Shown here piece by piece: positions 1 to 9,500 of a stretch of DNA of 64,000 bases. The stretch comes from Treponema sp. Marseille-Q4130 (lineage in GTDB: Bacteria; Spirochaetota; Spirochaetia; Treponematales; Treponemataceae), in NCBI RefSeq assembly GCF_014334325.1, contig NZ_JACSET010000010.1, forward strand, positions 1 through 64,000, in the 5' to 3' direction. The position numbers were made by a program, and so were the translations under genes. The first letter of the stretch is position 1. Each line of letters begins with the position of its first letter. Under the pieces are notes generated by a model. The model was not told where the DNA came from. It made no database searches and saw nothing but the letters and a program-made list of their open reading frames with translations.

Positions 1-81
1 ATATTAAAATTCTGTTATTTTTGTATTAAAATTATAAACTATTTTTATAGAATAGCTAAGTGATAAATCAAATTAAAAAAT

Positions 82-126
82 TCAAAAAATAAGAAAGCTC
101 TAGCTTTAATAAATAAACTAGAGCTA
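82..126 (-). terminator. Terminator of the left-edge lipoprotein gene
   Basis: Inverted arms AGCTCTAG (96-103) and CTAGAGCT (118-125) flank an AT-rich loop. On the minus strand they are followed by a T-rich run. The hairpin lies just beyond the stop of the lipoprotein gene at 168. Confidence 0.6.
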
Positions 127-167
127 TAATCTTATAATTTTTTGTGATTTTTTAATTATTTACTTAA

Positions 168-605
168 TTAATGACCAGCTTTATAAGCAGCTATAGCTTT
201 TTCAAAGTTTATTTTTTTACTAATAGGAATAATATAAACATGTAAACCAATACTAACATTATTTCTATAATAGGCATAATACTTTAAAGTATCATCTCCA
301 GTATCTTCATTCTTAAATCCTTCACCTATAATATAATAATGAAAAGTTGCGTTGTCTAAACCATTGGCATTAAGAATGGTAGTCTTACGTTCACCTTCTT
401 CAGTTCCAGATAAAATATGCCCTCTTGCTAAATTAATCTGGTCATTAGGAGCAACTTTGAGGCCTTCAAAAGTATTTTCATCATTCACCACTACTTCTAC
501 TCCACTATCAGCCGGCATTGAACAGCTCTGCATTCCAAGCCCAGCAGTTCCAATTAACCCTGCAGCAATAAGCGCTTTTAATTTAGGGTTCATCTCATTC
601 ATCAT
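168..605 (-). CDS. Small AT-rich putative lipoprotein, unknown function
   Basis: A 145-aa protein with an N-terminal hydrophobic segment (LKALIAAGLIGTAGLG) followed by QSC, a plausible spirochaetal lipobox with Cys near residue 28. The mature part is acidic and has no domain I recognise. GAGG about 6 nt upstream favours the first ATG; a second ATG four codons in (MNPKLK) is possible. Base composition is much more AT-rich than pyrG to the right, so it may have been acquired horizontally. It stands alone, with a terminator-like hairpin downstream. The export prediction is fair; the function is unknown. Confidence 0.65.
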   Translation of the reverse strand: MMNEMNPKLKALIAAGLIGTAGLGMQSCSMPADSGVEVVVNDENTFEGLKVAPNDQINLARGHILSGTEEGERKTTILNANGLDNATFHYYIIGEGFKNEDTGDDTLKYYAYYRNNVSIGLHVYIIPISKKINFEKAIAAYKAGH

Positions 606-1175
606 CGCAGCCTCGTTATATACCTGTTCAAAAAGCTCTTTGGTGGAGCTTGTGTGGGTTTTAATAGGGGTATTGTAGCATTTTTTATTAGATTTGTATA
701 TATTAGGGACACGCTGATCACGGAAATCAATTTTCAGCTTATTTCTTGCTTCTTATTCGGTCGAATGTCAAGGTTCGAAATTAGCTGATAACACTATGCT
801 TCCGGCGAGGACGGCTACGGTACAATTGTCCGTAAGCGTGTACAATCGCGGCTCTCACAGCGGAATCGGTACGTAAAAAGTACAACAGTTCTGTAGACAC
901 CGCGAGTTTGCAACGCAAACTCGTTAGTGAGGCGAAGCCGAACGCCCTTCCGCAAGCTGAACGCACAAAGTCGCACGCGGGTCTCCCGCTGCTGCGCCGT
1001 ATTGTGCACACTTCCAGCAGTTTTATTACGCAGGTGAGAACCTCGCCTTCGCACACTTTTATTCGTTTTCGAAACTCGCTATTCACTTAATCCGCGGAAC
1101 GGTTGGAAGATTTCGAGTTTTAGAAAACTCGAAATTGAACCTATAACTTAAAAAGTTGAAAAGTCGTGAAAATAT
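606..1175. other. Gene-poor stretch with hairpin-rich repeat-like sequence
   Basis: No convincing gene. The left part (606-720) is AT-rich and contains the upstream region of the lipoprotein gene. From about 780 the sequence becomes GC-rich and carries short inverted motifs, for example CGAGTTTGCAACGCAAACTCG at about 902 and the pair TCGAGTTTTAGAAAACTCGA at about 1112. Similar short inverted motifs recur in other intergenic spaces of the window (about 29.2 and 43.0 kb). ORFs of 60-101 codons here overlap each other on both strands and look spurious. Confidence 0.45.
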
Positions 1176-1205
1176 TCAAAAAATTACGCTTTTTCCTATA
1201 TAATA
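1176..1205 (+). promoter_or_regulatory. Predicted pyrG promoter
   Basis: TTCAAA (1176-1181), an 18-nt spacer and TATAAT (1200-1205). The predicted start near 1212 gives a leader of about 80 nt to pyrG. No clear Shine-Dalgarno precedes the pyrG ATG. Confidence 0.55.
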
Positions 1206-1292
1206 TGATCCTGCATATACAAACGTAAAGCACACTCAGCGCTGCCTTTCCGCGCTATTGACGAAGCACAAGGTAAATGGGAAAATCGCGCT

Positions 1293-2906
1293 ATGAGCAA
1301 ATATATACTCGTGACGAGCGGCGTATGTTCCAGTCTCGGCAAAGGTGTGGCATCCGCATCTCTCGGAAGTCTTCTCGAATGCAGCGGGCTTTCGATTTCA
1401 ATGATAAAATGCGATCCGTACATCAATCTCGACGCCGGAAACATCAGTCCGTTTCAGCACGGCGAAGTATATGTTACCGAAGACGGTGCGGAAACCGATT
1501 TGGATTTGGGCAATTTCGCGCGCTTTACGAGTGTCAATGTCGCCGAACACAACTGCATTACGATCGGAAAAATCTACAACCAAGTGATCCAAAACGAACG
1601 CGCCGGCAGGTATAACGGACGCACGGTACAGGTGATCCCGCACATCACCGACGAGATAAAGCGCAATATCCTTTCCGTCGGCGAACGTTCGGGGGCGGAC
1701 GTCGTCATCGTCGAAATCGGCGGTACCGTCGGAGATATCGAATCGATCCCGTATCTTGAAGCCGCACGGCAGCTCATTCACGAACTCGGCAAAAACGAAG
1801 TATGCGTCATCCACATCACGCTCGTGCCTGCGATTATCGGCGGTGAATTGAAAACGAAGCCGACGCAGCATTCGGTGAAACAGCTGCAGGAAGCGGGTAT
1901 CCAGCCGGATATCCTTTTGTGCCGCACCGCAAACGAACTCGATATGCCGCTCAGAAAAAAAATTGCGCTGTTCTGCAACGTTGCCCCCGATGCGGTTTTT
2001 TCTTCGGTCGACGTACAGAAATCGGTATACGAGCTTCCGGTCATTTTTCACAAAGAAGGCTTCGATGCGCGGGTGCTCAAAAAGCTTGCGCTCACCGCCG
2101 AACGCTGCAATATCCGCCCGTGGACGGCATTCCTTGAAAAGCTCAATGCCTGCGGCCCCGCCGTGTGCATCGCCGTCGTCGGCAAAAAAGATTACCTTGA
2201 CGATTGCTATAAATCGGTACGCGAATCGCTGTTTCACGCCGCGGTTACGCAGTACGGCGCCGAGCTGAAACTCCGCAAAATCGACGCGGAAACGCTCGAA
2301 AGCTGCAAAAACGAAAAGGAGATAGCGGCGGCGTTCAAAGACGTCGACGGTATCGTCGTGCCCGCGAATTACGGGCAGCGCGGATTTCTCGGTCTCCTCG
2401 TTGCGGTAAAATATGCGCGTGAAAACGATATACCCTATCTGGGTATCGATTTGGGTATGCAGCTTATGGCGATCGAAACGGGACGTTCGCTGTGCGGCTG
2501 GGCGGATGCGGACAGCACGGAGTTTATACAAAACAGCACTCACGCGATCATCAGTTTGCCGGAAGAACAGACGGGGCTTTCGGCTGCCGGTACGATGAAG
2601 CTCGGTGCGGGAACCGTCCGCCTCATCAAAGAGACGAAGCTTGCCGGCATCTACAAAAAGCTTACGATCATCGAACGGCACCGCAACAAGTACACGTTCG
2701 ATAAAAAATACACCGCCGATATGACGGAGCACGGTCTCATCACGTCCGCGATTTCCGAACCGGACAACAGTACCGAAGCGTTCGAATGGAAGGATCACAG
2801 GTGGGGCATCGGCGTGCAGTATCACCCCGAATTCGTTTCCCGACCGATGAAACCGCATCCGCTTTTCGTTTCGTTTATCGGAGCGGCGCTCGGTAAAAAA
2901 CAATGA
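1293..2906 (+). CDS. pyrG: CTP synthase with Cys-to-Asp change in the glutaminase site
   Basis: CTP synthase makes CTP from UTP and ATP with ammonia, normally released from glutamine by its C-terminal class I amidotransferase domain. At 537 aa the length is normal. The synthase half is well conserved (SSLGKG P-loop near residue 14, DPYINLDAG, ETDLDLG, KTKPTQHSV). In the amidotransferase half the nucleophile motif GICLGMQ reads GIDLGMQ, with Asp at residue 386, and the oxyanion-strand PGGFG reads PANYG. The later His-Glu motif (HPEF) is kept. The sequence therefore predicts loss of glutamine hydrolysis and ammonia dependence; that is inference. It starts an operon whose next gene overlaps its stop (ATGA). 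Confidence 0.95.
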   Translation: MSKYILVTSGVCSSLGKGVASASLGSLLECSGLSISMIKCDPYINLDAGNISPFQHGEVYVTEDGAETDLDLGNFARFTSVNVAEHNCITIGKIYNQVIQNERAGRYNGRTVQVIPHITDEIKRNILSVGERSGADVVIVEIGGTVGDIESIPYLEAARQLIHELGKNEVCVIHITLVPAIIGGELKTKPTQHSVKQLQEAGIQPDILLCRTANELDMPLRKKIALFCNVAPDAVFSSVDVQKSVYELPVIFHKEGFDARVLKKLALTAERCNIRPWTAFLEKLNACGPAVCIAVVGKKDYLDDCYKSVRESLFHAAVTQYGAELKLRKIDAETLESCKNEKEIAAAFKDVDGIVVPANYGQRGFLGLLVAVKYARENDIPYLGIDLGMQLMAIETGRSLCGWADADSTEFIQNSTHAIISLPEEQTGLSAAGTMKLGAGTVRLIKETKLAGIYKKLTIIERHRNKYTFDKKYTADMTEHGLITSAISEPDNSTEAFEWKDHRWGIGVQYHPEFVSRPMKPHPLFVSFIGAALGKKQ

Positions 2907-3487
2907 CGCCGAACCTTTTTACGGCCGGTGCCGTTTTGTGCTGTTGGCTGTTTTTTTCGGCCGGCTGTTCGCTGAAATATTCCGACGGAAAAAAAAACGT
3001 CGAATCGGAAGTGCCCGAATTCGTTTTTGCAAACGCAGATTTTTCTCGGTGGGAAAAAAATAAAAAGACGCTTTCGATGCGCGCGCGGACGCTCGAACAG
3101 TATAAGGGCGGCAGCACCTATGCGGATTCGGTTTCGTTTACGGCCTATGCGGACGACGGGAGTGCCGAAACCGAGGGCTCGTGCGGATTGGTCGCATTCG
3201 ATTCGAAGCAAAAAATCTATTCGCTTTACGACGGGATCGAACTTACGAATGAACCGAGGGGCGTAACGATTTCGGCGGACGAACTGCGCTGGGACGGAAA
3301 TACCGAACAGCTTACGAGCCGCCGCACCGATACGATCACGATGAAAAAAAACGGTACGGTCGTCCGCGGTTCGGGATTTTCCGCAAGCGGCGTAAGTAAC
3401 CGTTTCGTATTTACCGGCGCCGTGTCGGGAACGGTCGAAACCGACGAAGATGCGGAGGAAGGCGGCGATGCGCAAAGCCGGCAATAA
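2903..3487 (+). CDS. lptC: LptC-like lipoprotein, lipid export bridge component
   Basis: A 194-aa LptC/YrbK-like protein. It begins with a hydrophobic segment ending in FFSAGC, so it is probably lipid-anchored rather than having the usual LptC transmembrane anchor. The rest is a run of beta strands with the LptC pattern (DGIELTNEPRGVTISADELRW). In the Lpt system LptC links the inner-membrane LptB2FG pump to the periplasmic LptA bridge. It overlaps pyrG by 4 nt (ATGA) and is followed at once by lptA- and lptB-like genes, which supports the call. Classical LPS is lacking in the best-studied treponemes, so the lipid carried is uncertain. Confidence 0.75.
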   Translation: MTPNLFTAGAVLCCWLFFSAGCSLKYSDGKKNVESEVPEFVFANADFSRWEKNKKTLSMRARTLEQYKGGSTYADSVSFTAYADDGSAETEGSCGLVAFDSKQKIYSLYDGIELTNEPRGVTISADELRWDGNTEQLTSRRTDTITMKKNGTVVRGSGFSASGVSNRFVFTGAVSGTVETDEDAEEGGDAQSRQ

Positions 3488-4409
3488 AACGCGTATAATC
3501 GTATTATTAATTTTATACGTTGTCGCTTCTATGCTCCCCGCGTGGTCGGAGCGTATTACGTTTTCCGCAAACAGCATGACGGGGACGGCCGGCAATACGT
3601 CCGATACGACAACTCTTTCGGGCAGCGCCTACGTGCTCACGTCGTCTATGGAAATCGCCGCCGATTCGATTACGATGAGCGGAAAAAATTTCCGCTACAT
3701 CGAAGCCGACGGAAACATCACCGGAAAAAATATCGAAGCGAATATGGAATTCACGTGCGGGCGTCTTTCCTACGATCGCGAAACGAAGATCGCGACGCTC
3801 AAAGACAACGTACATCTTGCCGACACGGAAAACGGCGTATCGGTCGACGCGCAGCTTATCGAATACAATCAAAATACCGACATCGCGCGAATTCAAATCG
3901 GTATAACGATCAAACAAAAGGACAATGTCTGTTCGAGTGCGTATGCCGTATACCGCAAAAAAAATCAAATGCTCGAAATGAGCGGCAACTCGCAGATCAC
4001 GCAGGGCGAAGATACGTTCCGCGCGCAGGAGATAACGCTGAATCTCGATACGCAGCAGATTACGCTCGATGGCCGCGTCAAAGGTTCCGTCGTCGACGAT
4101 AAAAGCGCCGAGCCGGATAAAACCGAAAAAAAAGATTCGGTTGTGAGCGATGAAATCGATACGGCAGGAGACAACGCATCAGGCGAAGACGACGCACCGC
4201 CCGATGGAATGACGCCTCCCGGCAAAGTGCCCGGCGCAGTGCAGGATAAAGCTGCAAGCGGCGCGGAAAACGCAGCAAACGCTCCAATCGATGTACGCGA
4301 GCGCGGCCGCAAAAACGATACGGCATCCGACCTTTCAAAAGACGATGTTCCGCCCGATACGCTTTCACGTGCGAAGACGGGCGGCGGCAAACGGGGGATG
4401 GATGACTGA
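3468..4409 (+). CDS. lptA: LptA/OstA-like periplasmic protein with long acidic tail
   Basis: A 313-aa protein: signal peptide (IIVLLILYVVASMLPAWS), then an OstA/LptA beta-jellyroll of repeated strands (GNITGKNIEANMEFTCGRLS, LKDNVHLAD) to about residue 210. A tail of about 100 residues follows, rich in Asp, Ala, Pro and Lys and probably disordered. LptA forms the periplasmic bridge of the lipid export system. I chose ATG 3468 because AGGAAGG lies at the right distance before it; an earlier in-frame ATG at 3450 overlaps lptC further. The tail is not typical of short LptA proteins. Confidence 0.78.
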   Translation: MRKAGNKTRIIVLLILYVVASMLPAWSERITFSANSMTGTAGNTSDTTTLSGSAYVLTSSMEIAADSITMSGKNFRYIEADGNITGKNIEANMEFTCGRLSYDRETKIATLKDNVHLADTENGVSVDAQLIEYNQNTDIARIQIGITIKQKDNVCSSAYAVYRKKNQMLEMSGNSQITQGEDTFRAQEITLNLDTQQITLDGRVKGSVVDDKSAEPDKTEKKDSVVSDEIDTAGDNASGEDDAPPDGMTPPGKVPGAVQDKAASGAENAANAPIDVRERGRKNDTASDLSKDDVPPDTLSRAKTGGGKRGMDD

Positions 4410-5142
4410 CGAAATGCGGCACGTATTGCGGGTTTCAAGTTTATATAAATCATTCGGCAAAAAACGCGTCGTGCAGGGCATCGATTTTTCGATGGGCACG
4501 GGCGAAGTGCTCGGACTTCTCGGACCGAACGGTTCGGGCAAAACGACGACCTTTTACATGATCGTCGGATTTTACCGTCCGACTTCGGGCGACGTCTTTC
4601 TCGACGGAGAGAGGATCACGGTGCTCCCGATGTACAAGCGCGCGCGGCTCGGCATTTCGTATCTGCCGCAGGAACCGTCCGTGTTTAAAAAGCTGACGGT
4701 GGAAGAAAATATTTGGGCGATCCTTGAAACGCGGCGCGATCTTTCTGCCGGCGAAAAAAAGATGCGGCTCGAACAGCTTATAAGCGAATTCGATATCGGA
4801 AGGATCAGAGATCAGCAGGCGATCACGCTTTCGGGAGGAGAGCGTCGGCGTACCGAAATCGCCCGTTCGCTTGCAATAGAGCCGAAGTTTTTGCTGCTCG
4901 ACGAACCCTTTGCGGGGATCGACCCGATCGCGGTTGCGGACATCAAAGGTATGATAAAGCTGCTTTCCGAGCGCGGTATCGGCATCCTCATCACCGATCA
5001 CAACGTGCGCGACACGCTTGAGATCACGCACCGCGCGATCATCATCAATAACGGTCAAATCATGATGCAGGGCACGAAACAGGACATCCTCGATTCATCC
5101 GTTGCCCGCGAAATCTATCTCGGCAAAGATTTTTCGATGTAA
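4402..5142 (+). CDS. lptB: LptB, ATPase of the lipid export ABC transporter
   Basis: A 246-aa ABC ATPase with Walker A GPNGSGKTT, Q-loop YLPQEPSVFKKLT, signature LSGGERRR, Walker B LLLDEPFAGID and switch His in ITDHNVRDTL. LSGGERRRTEIAR and the DHNV H-loop are typical of LptB. It powers extraction of lipid from the inner membrane together with LptF/LptG, which are not in this window. The start at 4402 overlaps the end of lptA by 8 nt and has GGGGGA upstream. Longer upstream in-frame starts would overlap lptA heavily. Confidence 0.9.
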   Translation: MTDEMRHVLRVSSLYKSFGKKRVVQGIDFSMGTGEVLGLLGPNGSGKTTTFYMIVGFYRPTSGDVFLDGERITVLPMYKRARLGISYLPQEPSVFKKLTVEENIWAILETRRDLSAGEKKMRLEQLISEFDIGRIRDQQAITLSGGERRRTEIARSLAIEPKFLLLDEPFAGIDPIAVADIKGMIKLLSERGIGILITDHNVRDTLEITHRAIIINNGQIMMQGTKQDILDSSVAREIYLGKDFSM

Positions 5143-5238
5143 GCGCTTGTGGATTTATTGTGAAAACAACTGTAAACTATCGCCGTTTCGTTTGTTTAAT
5201 AGGTTGAACGTCGAGTTTTAAAAGTATCAGTTGTTAAA

Positions 5239-5377
5239 TTTATTCGTGCGGAGGGTTTAATACCCCGACGCTTGCGTCGTAACAAAGGGTATTAAAGCCG
5301 ACTGCAACCACCTTATGAGAACATACAGTGCGAAACGTTGAGCACTGTACCCGACGCTTGCGTCGGGGGTGTTGATT
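5239..5377 (+). repeat. Structured ~140-bp intergenic repeat, copy 1
   Basis: Reference copy of a dispersed element. It begins TTATTCGTGCGGAGG and ends GTTGATT. Arms TTTAATACCC (5256-5265) and GGGTATTAAA (5287-5296) enclose an inner hairpin CGACGC/GCGTCG. A second stem CAGTGC/GCACTG (5326-5347) follows, then CCCGACGCTTGCGTCGGG (5350-5367). Copy 2 at 16808 is almost identical. The element lies between lptB and the UPF0164 gene. Confidence 0.85.
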
Positions 5378-5439
5378 AATAAAAGTATCGGAAGTTTTTT
5401 ACGGGAGTTTATGATAACAAAGAGGTATGGGAGTATACG

Positions 5440-6510
5440 ATGAAAAGAATTATGATGACGGCAGCGGCACTGTGTTTTGCCTCTGTGATATTTGCTTACA
5501 ATCCGCCGATCGGCGGAGAAAGTCTCGACAGACTTGTGAGTCCGACGCAGCTCACCTATGCGTCGTCGAGCGCGGGCGGCGGAATCTTTACCGCGGGTCC
5601 CGATGCGATCGTCTTCAACCCTGCGCTTATCGCGTATGAGCAGCGCATCACGCTCGACGCTGCGTACACGGCGCTTTTTTCTTCGGACGGCGGATCGAAA
5701 ACTTTCGGCAGCGCGTTACAGGGAGGACTCCTCGTTCCGTGGAAATACTTTGTTGCGAGCGGCGTCGTTAAAGGCGTATTTTTGCCGATCGATAAAATCG
5801 ACATCGGAAATACGCTCGGTACGAATGTCGGTATCGCAAAAGAGGTGAGCGAGCGTCTGTCCGTCGGAGTCGGTATGTACGGCGGCGTGTATTGGGGACA
5901 CGGCAGCGATTGGTCGTTCGGCGCAAATATCGGTGCGCTCTATCGCATCCCGCGTCTCGGTTTTATGAAAGATTTCAGGCTCGGTGTGTCGGTGCTCAAT
6001 CTCGGCAAAAATTACACATCGACGGATCTCATCGGCATTGACAGGAAAAACAAAGCGGGTATGTTTCCGATGCTCGGAACCGTGCACGCAGGCGTTGCGG
6101 CTCTTTTGTTTGCAAACGATCATGTAAAAGGCGGCGCTTCGTTTGAATTGATAACGCCGGGATTTCAAAATCTCATCGTTGCCACGGGCTTTCAGTTTTC
6201 CGTAAAAGACGCGCTGTTTTTGCGCATATCGGAAGAGGTCAATATCCGTGAAGCGATAAAGCTCCGCGATTACGATAAGTACGGCAATTTTATGCCGGCA
6301 GTCAGCATCGGCTATCGCTTTACGTTTAAGACGAAGCGTAACGAATATCTGAAGCGCAACGGCTGGGGCGAAAGCGATATGACAGTCAACGCGGGGTGGC
6401 AGCAGCTTTACGAAACGGTGCACGCCGTTTCGGGCAATGTCAAATTCAATCTCGGCATGAAAGATACCGATCCGCCGGAAATCGAATTGTGGACAGGGGA
6501 GGATAAATAA
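5440..6510 (+). CDS. UPF0164-family FadL-like outer membrane protein
   Basis: A 356-aa protein with signal peptide (MTAAALCFASVIFA/YNPP) and a barrel-like series of alternating strands (GMYGGVYWGHGSDWSFGANI, FQFSVKDALFLRISEE). It matches the treponemal UPF0164 family, which in T. pallidum includes TP0548, TP0856, TP0858, TP0859 and TP0865 and has been modelled as FadL-like long-chain fatty acid transporters. GGGAG 7 nt before the ATG supports the start. The stop shares one base with the ATG of the next gene, so the two are probably co-translated. The substrate is unknown. Confidence 0.8.
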   Translation: MKRIMMTAAALCFASVIFAYNPPIGGESLDRLVSPTQLTYASSSAGGGIFTAGPDAIVFNPALIAYEQRITLDAAYTALFSSDGGSKTFGSALQGGLLVPWKYFVASGVVKGVFLPIDKIDIGNTLGTNVGIAKEVSERLSVGVGMYGGVYWGHGSDWSFGANIGALYRIPRLGFMKDFRLGVSVLNLGKNYTSTDLIGIDRKNKAGMFPMLGTVHAGVAALLFANDHVKGGASFELITPGFQNLIVATGFQFSVKDALFLRISEEVNIREAIKLRDYDKYGNFMPAVSIGYRFTFKTKRNEYLKRNGWGESDMTVNAGWQQLYETVHAVSGNVKFNLGMKDTDPPEIELWTGEDK

Positions 6511-9500
6511 TGAAACGGATATCTGCACTTATGGCGGCGGTACTTTTTTTGTTTTCCGCCGCTTCGGTCTCTGCTCAGCGGCAGCCGAAATATATTTCAC
6601 CGAACAACGACGGCGTTCAGGATTCGCTCGATGTTCCGCTGCGCATTTCCGACAGGCGTTACGTCGTTTCGTGGAGCTTTGTCGTCGAAAACGCAGGCGG
6701 CAGCGTCGTTCGAACGATCGGAAACAAACTCGCGTTTACCGAAAAACTGACGTTCAAATCGTTTTGGAAACAGCTCTTTTCTCCGAAAAAGACGATAGAC
6801 ATTCCCCCCGTCGTTTCGTGGAACGGCGTTATGGATAACGGCGAAACGGCTCCCGACGGAACTTATTATTATTATTTTACGGCGGCGGACGATAACGGCA
6901 ATATCGGCAAAACGGATAAGTATACGGTTGTCGTCGATACGACGCCTCCTTCTATCGCGCTTACTCAGCCGACCGATAAGATTTTCGGCGAAGGGGCGAA
7001 AGCGTCTTTTACCGTGCGGCAGTCCGGTTCAAAAGAAGATGAGTGGAAAGGTGTCTTTGCGGGTACGGACGGAACGGCGGTAAAAAATTATTCGTGGAAA
7101 GACACGACGCCGCCCGAGTTCAGCTGGAACGGAACGGGAGATTCAGGCAAACCCGTTGCGGACGGCATCTATTCGTATACGGTTACGGCGACGGACAGAG
7201 CGGGAAATACTTCCCCTGCCGCTTCCATATCGAATATCATCTTTTCTGCGGAAAAGCCTGCGACGAATATCGCGATTTCGGGTTCACGCTATTTTTCTCC
7301 GAATACCGAAAGCAAACAAAAAGCGGTTACGTTCAATGTGACCATTCCCGTTCCTGCAGCGAGCACCGGCAACAAGCTCACCGAATGGGCTGTGACCGTC
7401 GTCGATGCGAACGGCAAAGTCTACCGTACATTCGATCAGTCGACGTCCGCTTTGCCGCCGGAGACGATCGTATTCGACGGTACGGGAGCCGACGGCAAAA
7501 CGCTTCCCGACGGACGCTATCAGGCGCGCGTCACGGCAAAATATCTCAACGGCTATGAAACGACTCCGATAGTGTCGCCGGTGTGCGTCATCGACACGAA
7601 GCGACCCGAGGCGCAGCTCCGCGTTTCCGACAAAGTATTCGGCGCGGGTTCGAAGAGCACGATTACGATAAATGAAACGATCGTGCCGAAAACGCTCGCG
7701 GCGGTTCCCGCATGGACGGGACGCATCTACGCTTCAAGCGATATGACGAAGGCGGTGCGAGAATATTCGCTCGGCGAATTTCCGCCCGAAACGATTTCGT
7801 GGGACGGCCTCGACGACAACGGAAAATTTGTTCCCGACGGTTCATACGTGTACGAGCTTTCCGCAATCGATTTGGCGGGCAACAGCGTTGCCGTCCGTTC
7901 GGACGCCTTCAATTTCGATACGACGAAAGCGACGCTGCTCCTTGCGATGCAGGGCACAGCATTTTCTCCGAACGGTGATAAAGTCAAAGATACGATTTCG
8001 TTTACGCCCGTCACTCACGCGGGAAGCGGCGGTATCGTAAAGTATGTGTTTAAAATCGCTGCGGCGGGTTCAAGCGTCGCACTGAAAACGGTGAGCGAAA
8101 ATAAAAGCGTGCCCGCATCCTTTGTGTGGGACGGAAGGGACGATAAAGGCGCCCTTTGCTCCGACGGACAGTATATCGCCTCTCTTGAAATAACGTCCGC
8201 AAACGCTTCGACGGCATCGGCTTCGACGCAGGTTTTTGCCCTCGATACGAAAGCGCCGTACCTCGCGGCGGAGATCCCGTGGACGTCCTTTTCACCGTCC
8301 GGCGATTCGACCCAGATCGAGCTGCCGGTCGGCGTTCGCGACTGCACGACGGAAAAACTGTGGACTGCCGAAGTGCGCAATGCGCGCGGTACCCTTGTTC
8401 GGAAATACACGTGGGCGGGTACCGTACAGACGGACGGCAAAGCGGGATTCTCATGGAACGGTGCCGACGAATCGGGCAATACGGTACCCGACGGCACATA
8501 TTCACTCGTCATCGCTTCGACTGATGAAGCGGGCAATGCGTTCAGCACTGCATTGAACGGCATCGCAATCGATACGCGAGATGTAAAAGCATACGTGACG
8601 ACGACGTACGACGGTATTTCTCCCAACGGCGACGGCGTGCTCGATTCGCAGCGCTTCGATATCCGCACTTCGGTCAGCGATACGATTTCGTCGTGGAATT
8701 TCGACGTGTGCAGAGAAGACGGAAAGGCGGTACGCAGCCGGTCGTCGAAAGACGGCGAAAGCCTTCCCGAATCGATTGCGTGGGACGGTTTCGACGACGC
8801 GGGAAAAGCGGGCGAGGGCACCTTTACCGGAAAGCTCCGCATCGTGTATCGCAACGGACGGAGCGTTTCCGTTTCGTCTTCTCCGTTCGTGTGCTCGGCT
8901 ACTCCTCCCGAACTCAGCGTTCGTACGACGCCTGCCTACTTCAGTCCCGACAACGACGGCGTCGATGACGATTTGTTTATCAAATTGAACGGTTCGACAA
9001 AGGGGAAAATCACCGAGTGGTCGTTTACGATCGACGATCCGAACGGCCGCCGCTTTTGGCAGACGGGCGGAACGTCGGCGATTACGGAACGCATCGTGTG
9101 GGACGGTTTAAGCAATACGCAAAAGACCGCGTCGGGTGCGGCCGAGCGTGTGCAGTCGGCCGTCGATTATCCGTGGACATTTACCGTCAAAGACAATCTC
9201 GGCATGACATCGACGGTCAAAGGTATCATCCCCGTGGACGTGCTCGTCATCCGCGACGGCAACGTGCTCAAAATGGCCGTTCCGTCTATCATCTTCCGCC
9301 CCGACAACGCCGACTTCAAAGTCGAAAGCGCTCCGGGAAAGCGGGACGGCGTTACGGCCGAACAGGCTGCAAACAACGAGCGCATCTTGAAGCGCATCGC
9401 GGAAATCCTGAATAAATTCAAGGAGTACAAAGTGACCGTCGTCGGGCATGCGAACCGTACAACTGAAAACGAAGCCGAAGAAACGCAGGACAATCCGCGC

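Noticed and set aside
781-1086. 101-codon minus-strand ORF and overlapping ORFs
   Set aside because: They overlap on both strands over short inverted motifs seen in other intergenic areas, and no signal peptide or domain is visible.
1277-1615. ORF of 112 codons starting 16 nt before pyrG in another frame
   Set aside because: It runs inside pyrG with no family features. The AAGG before it is probably chance.
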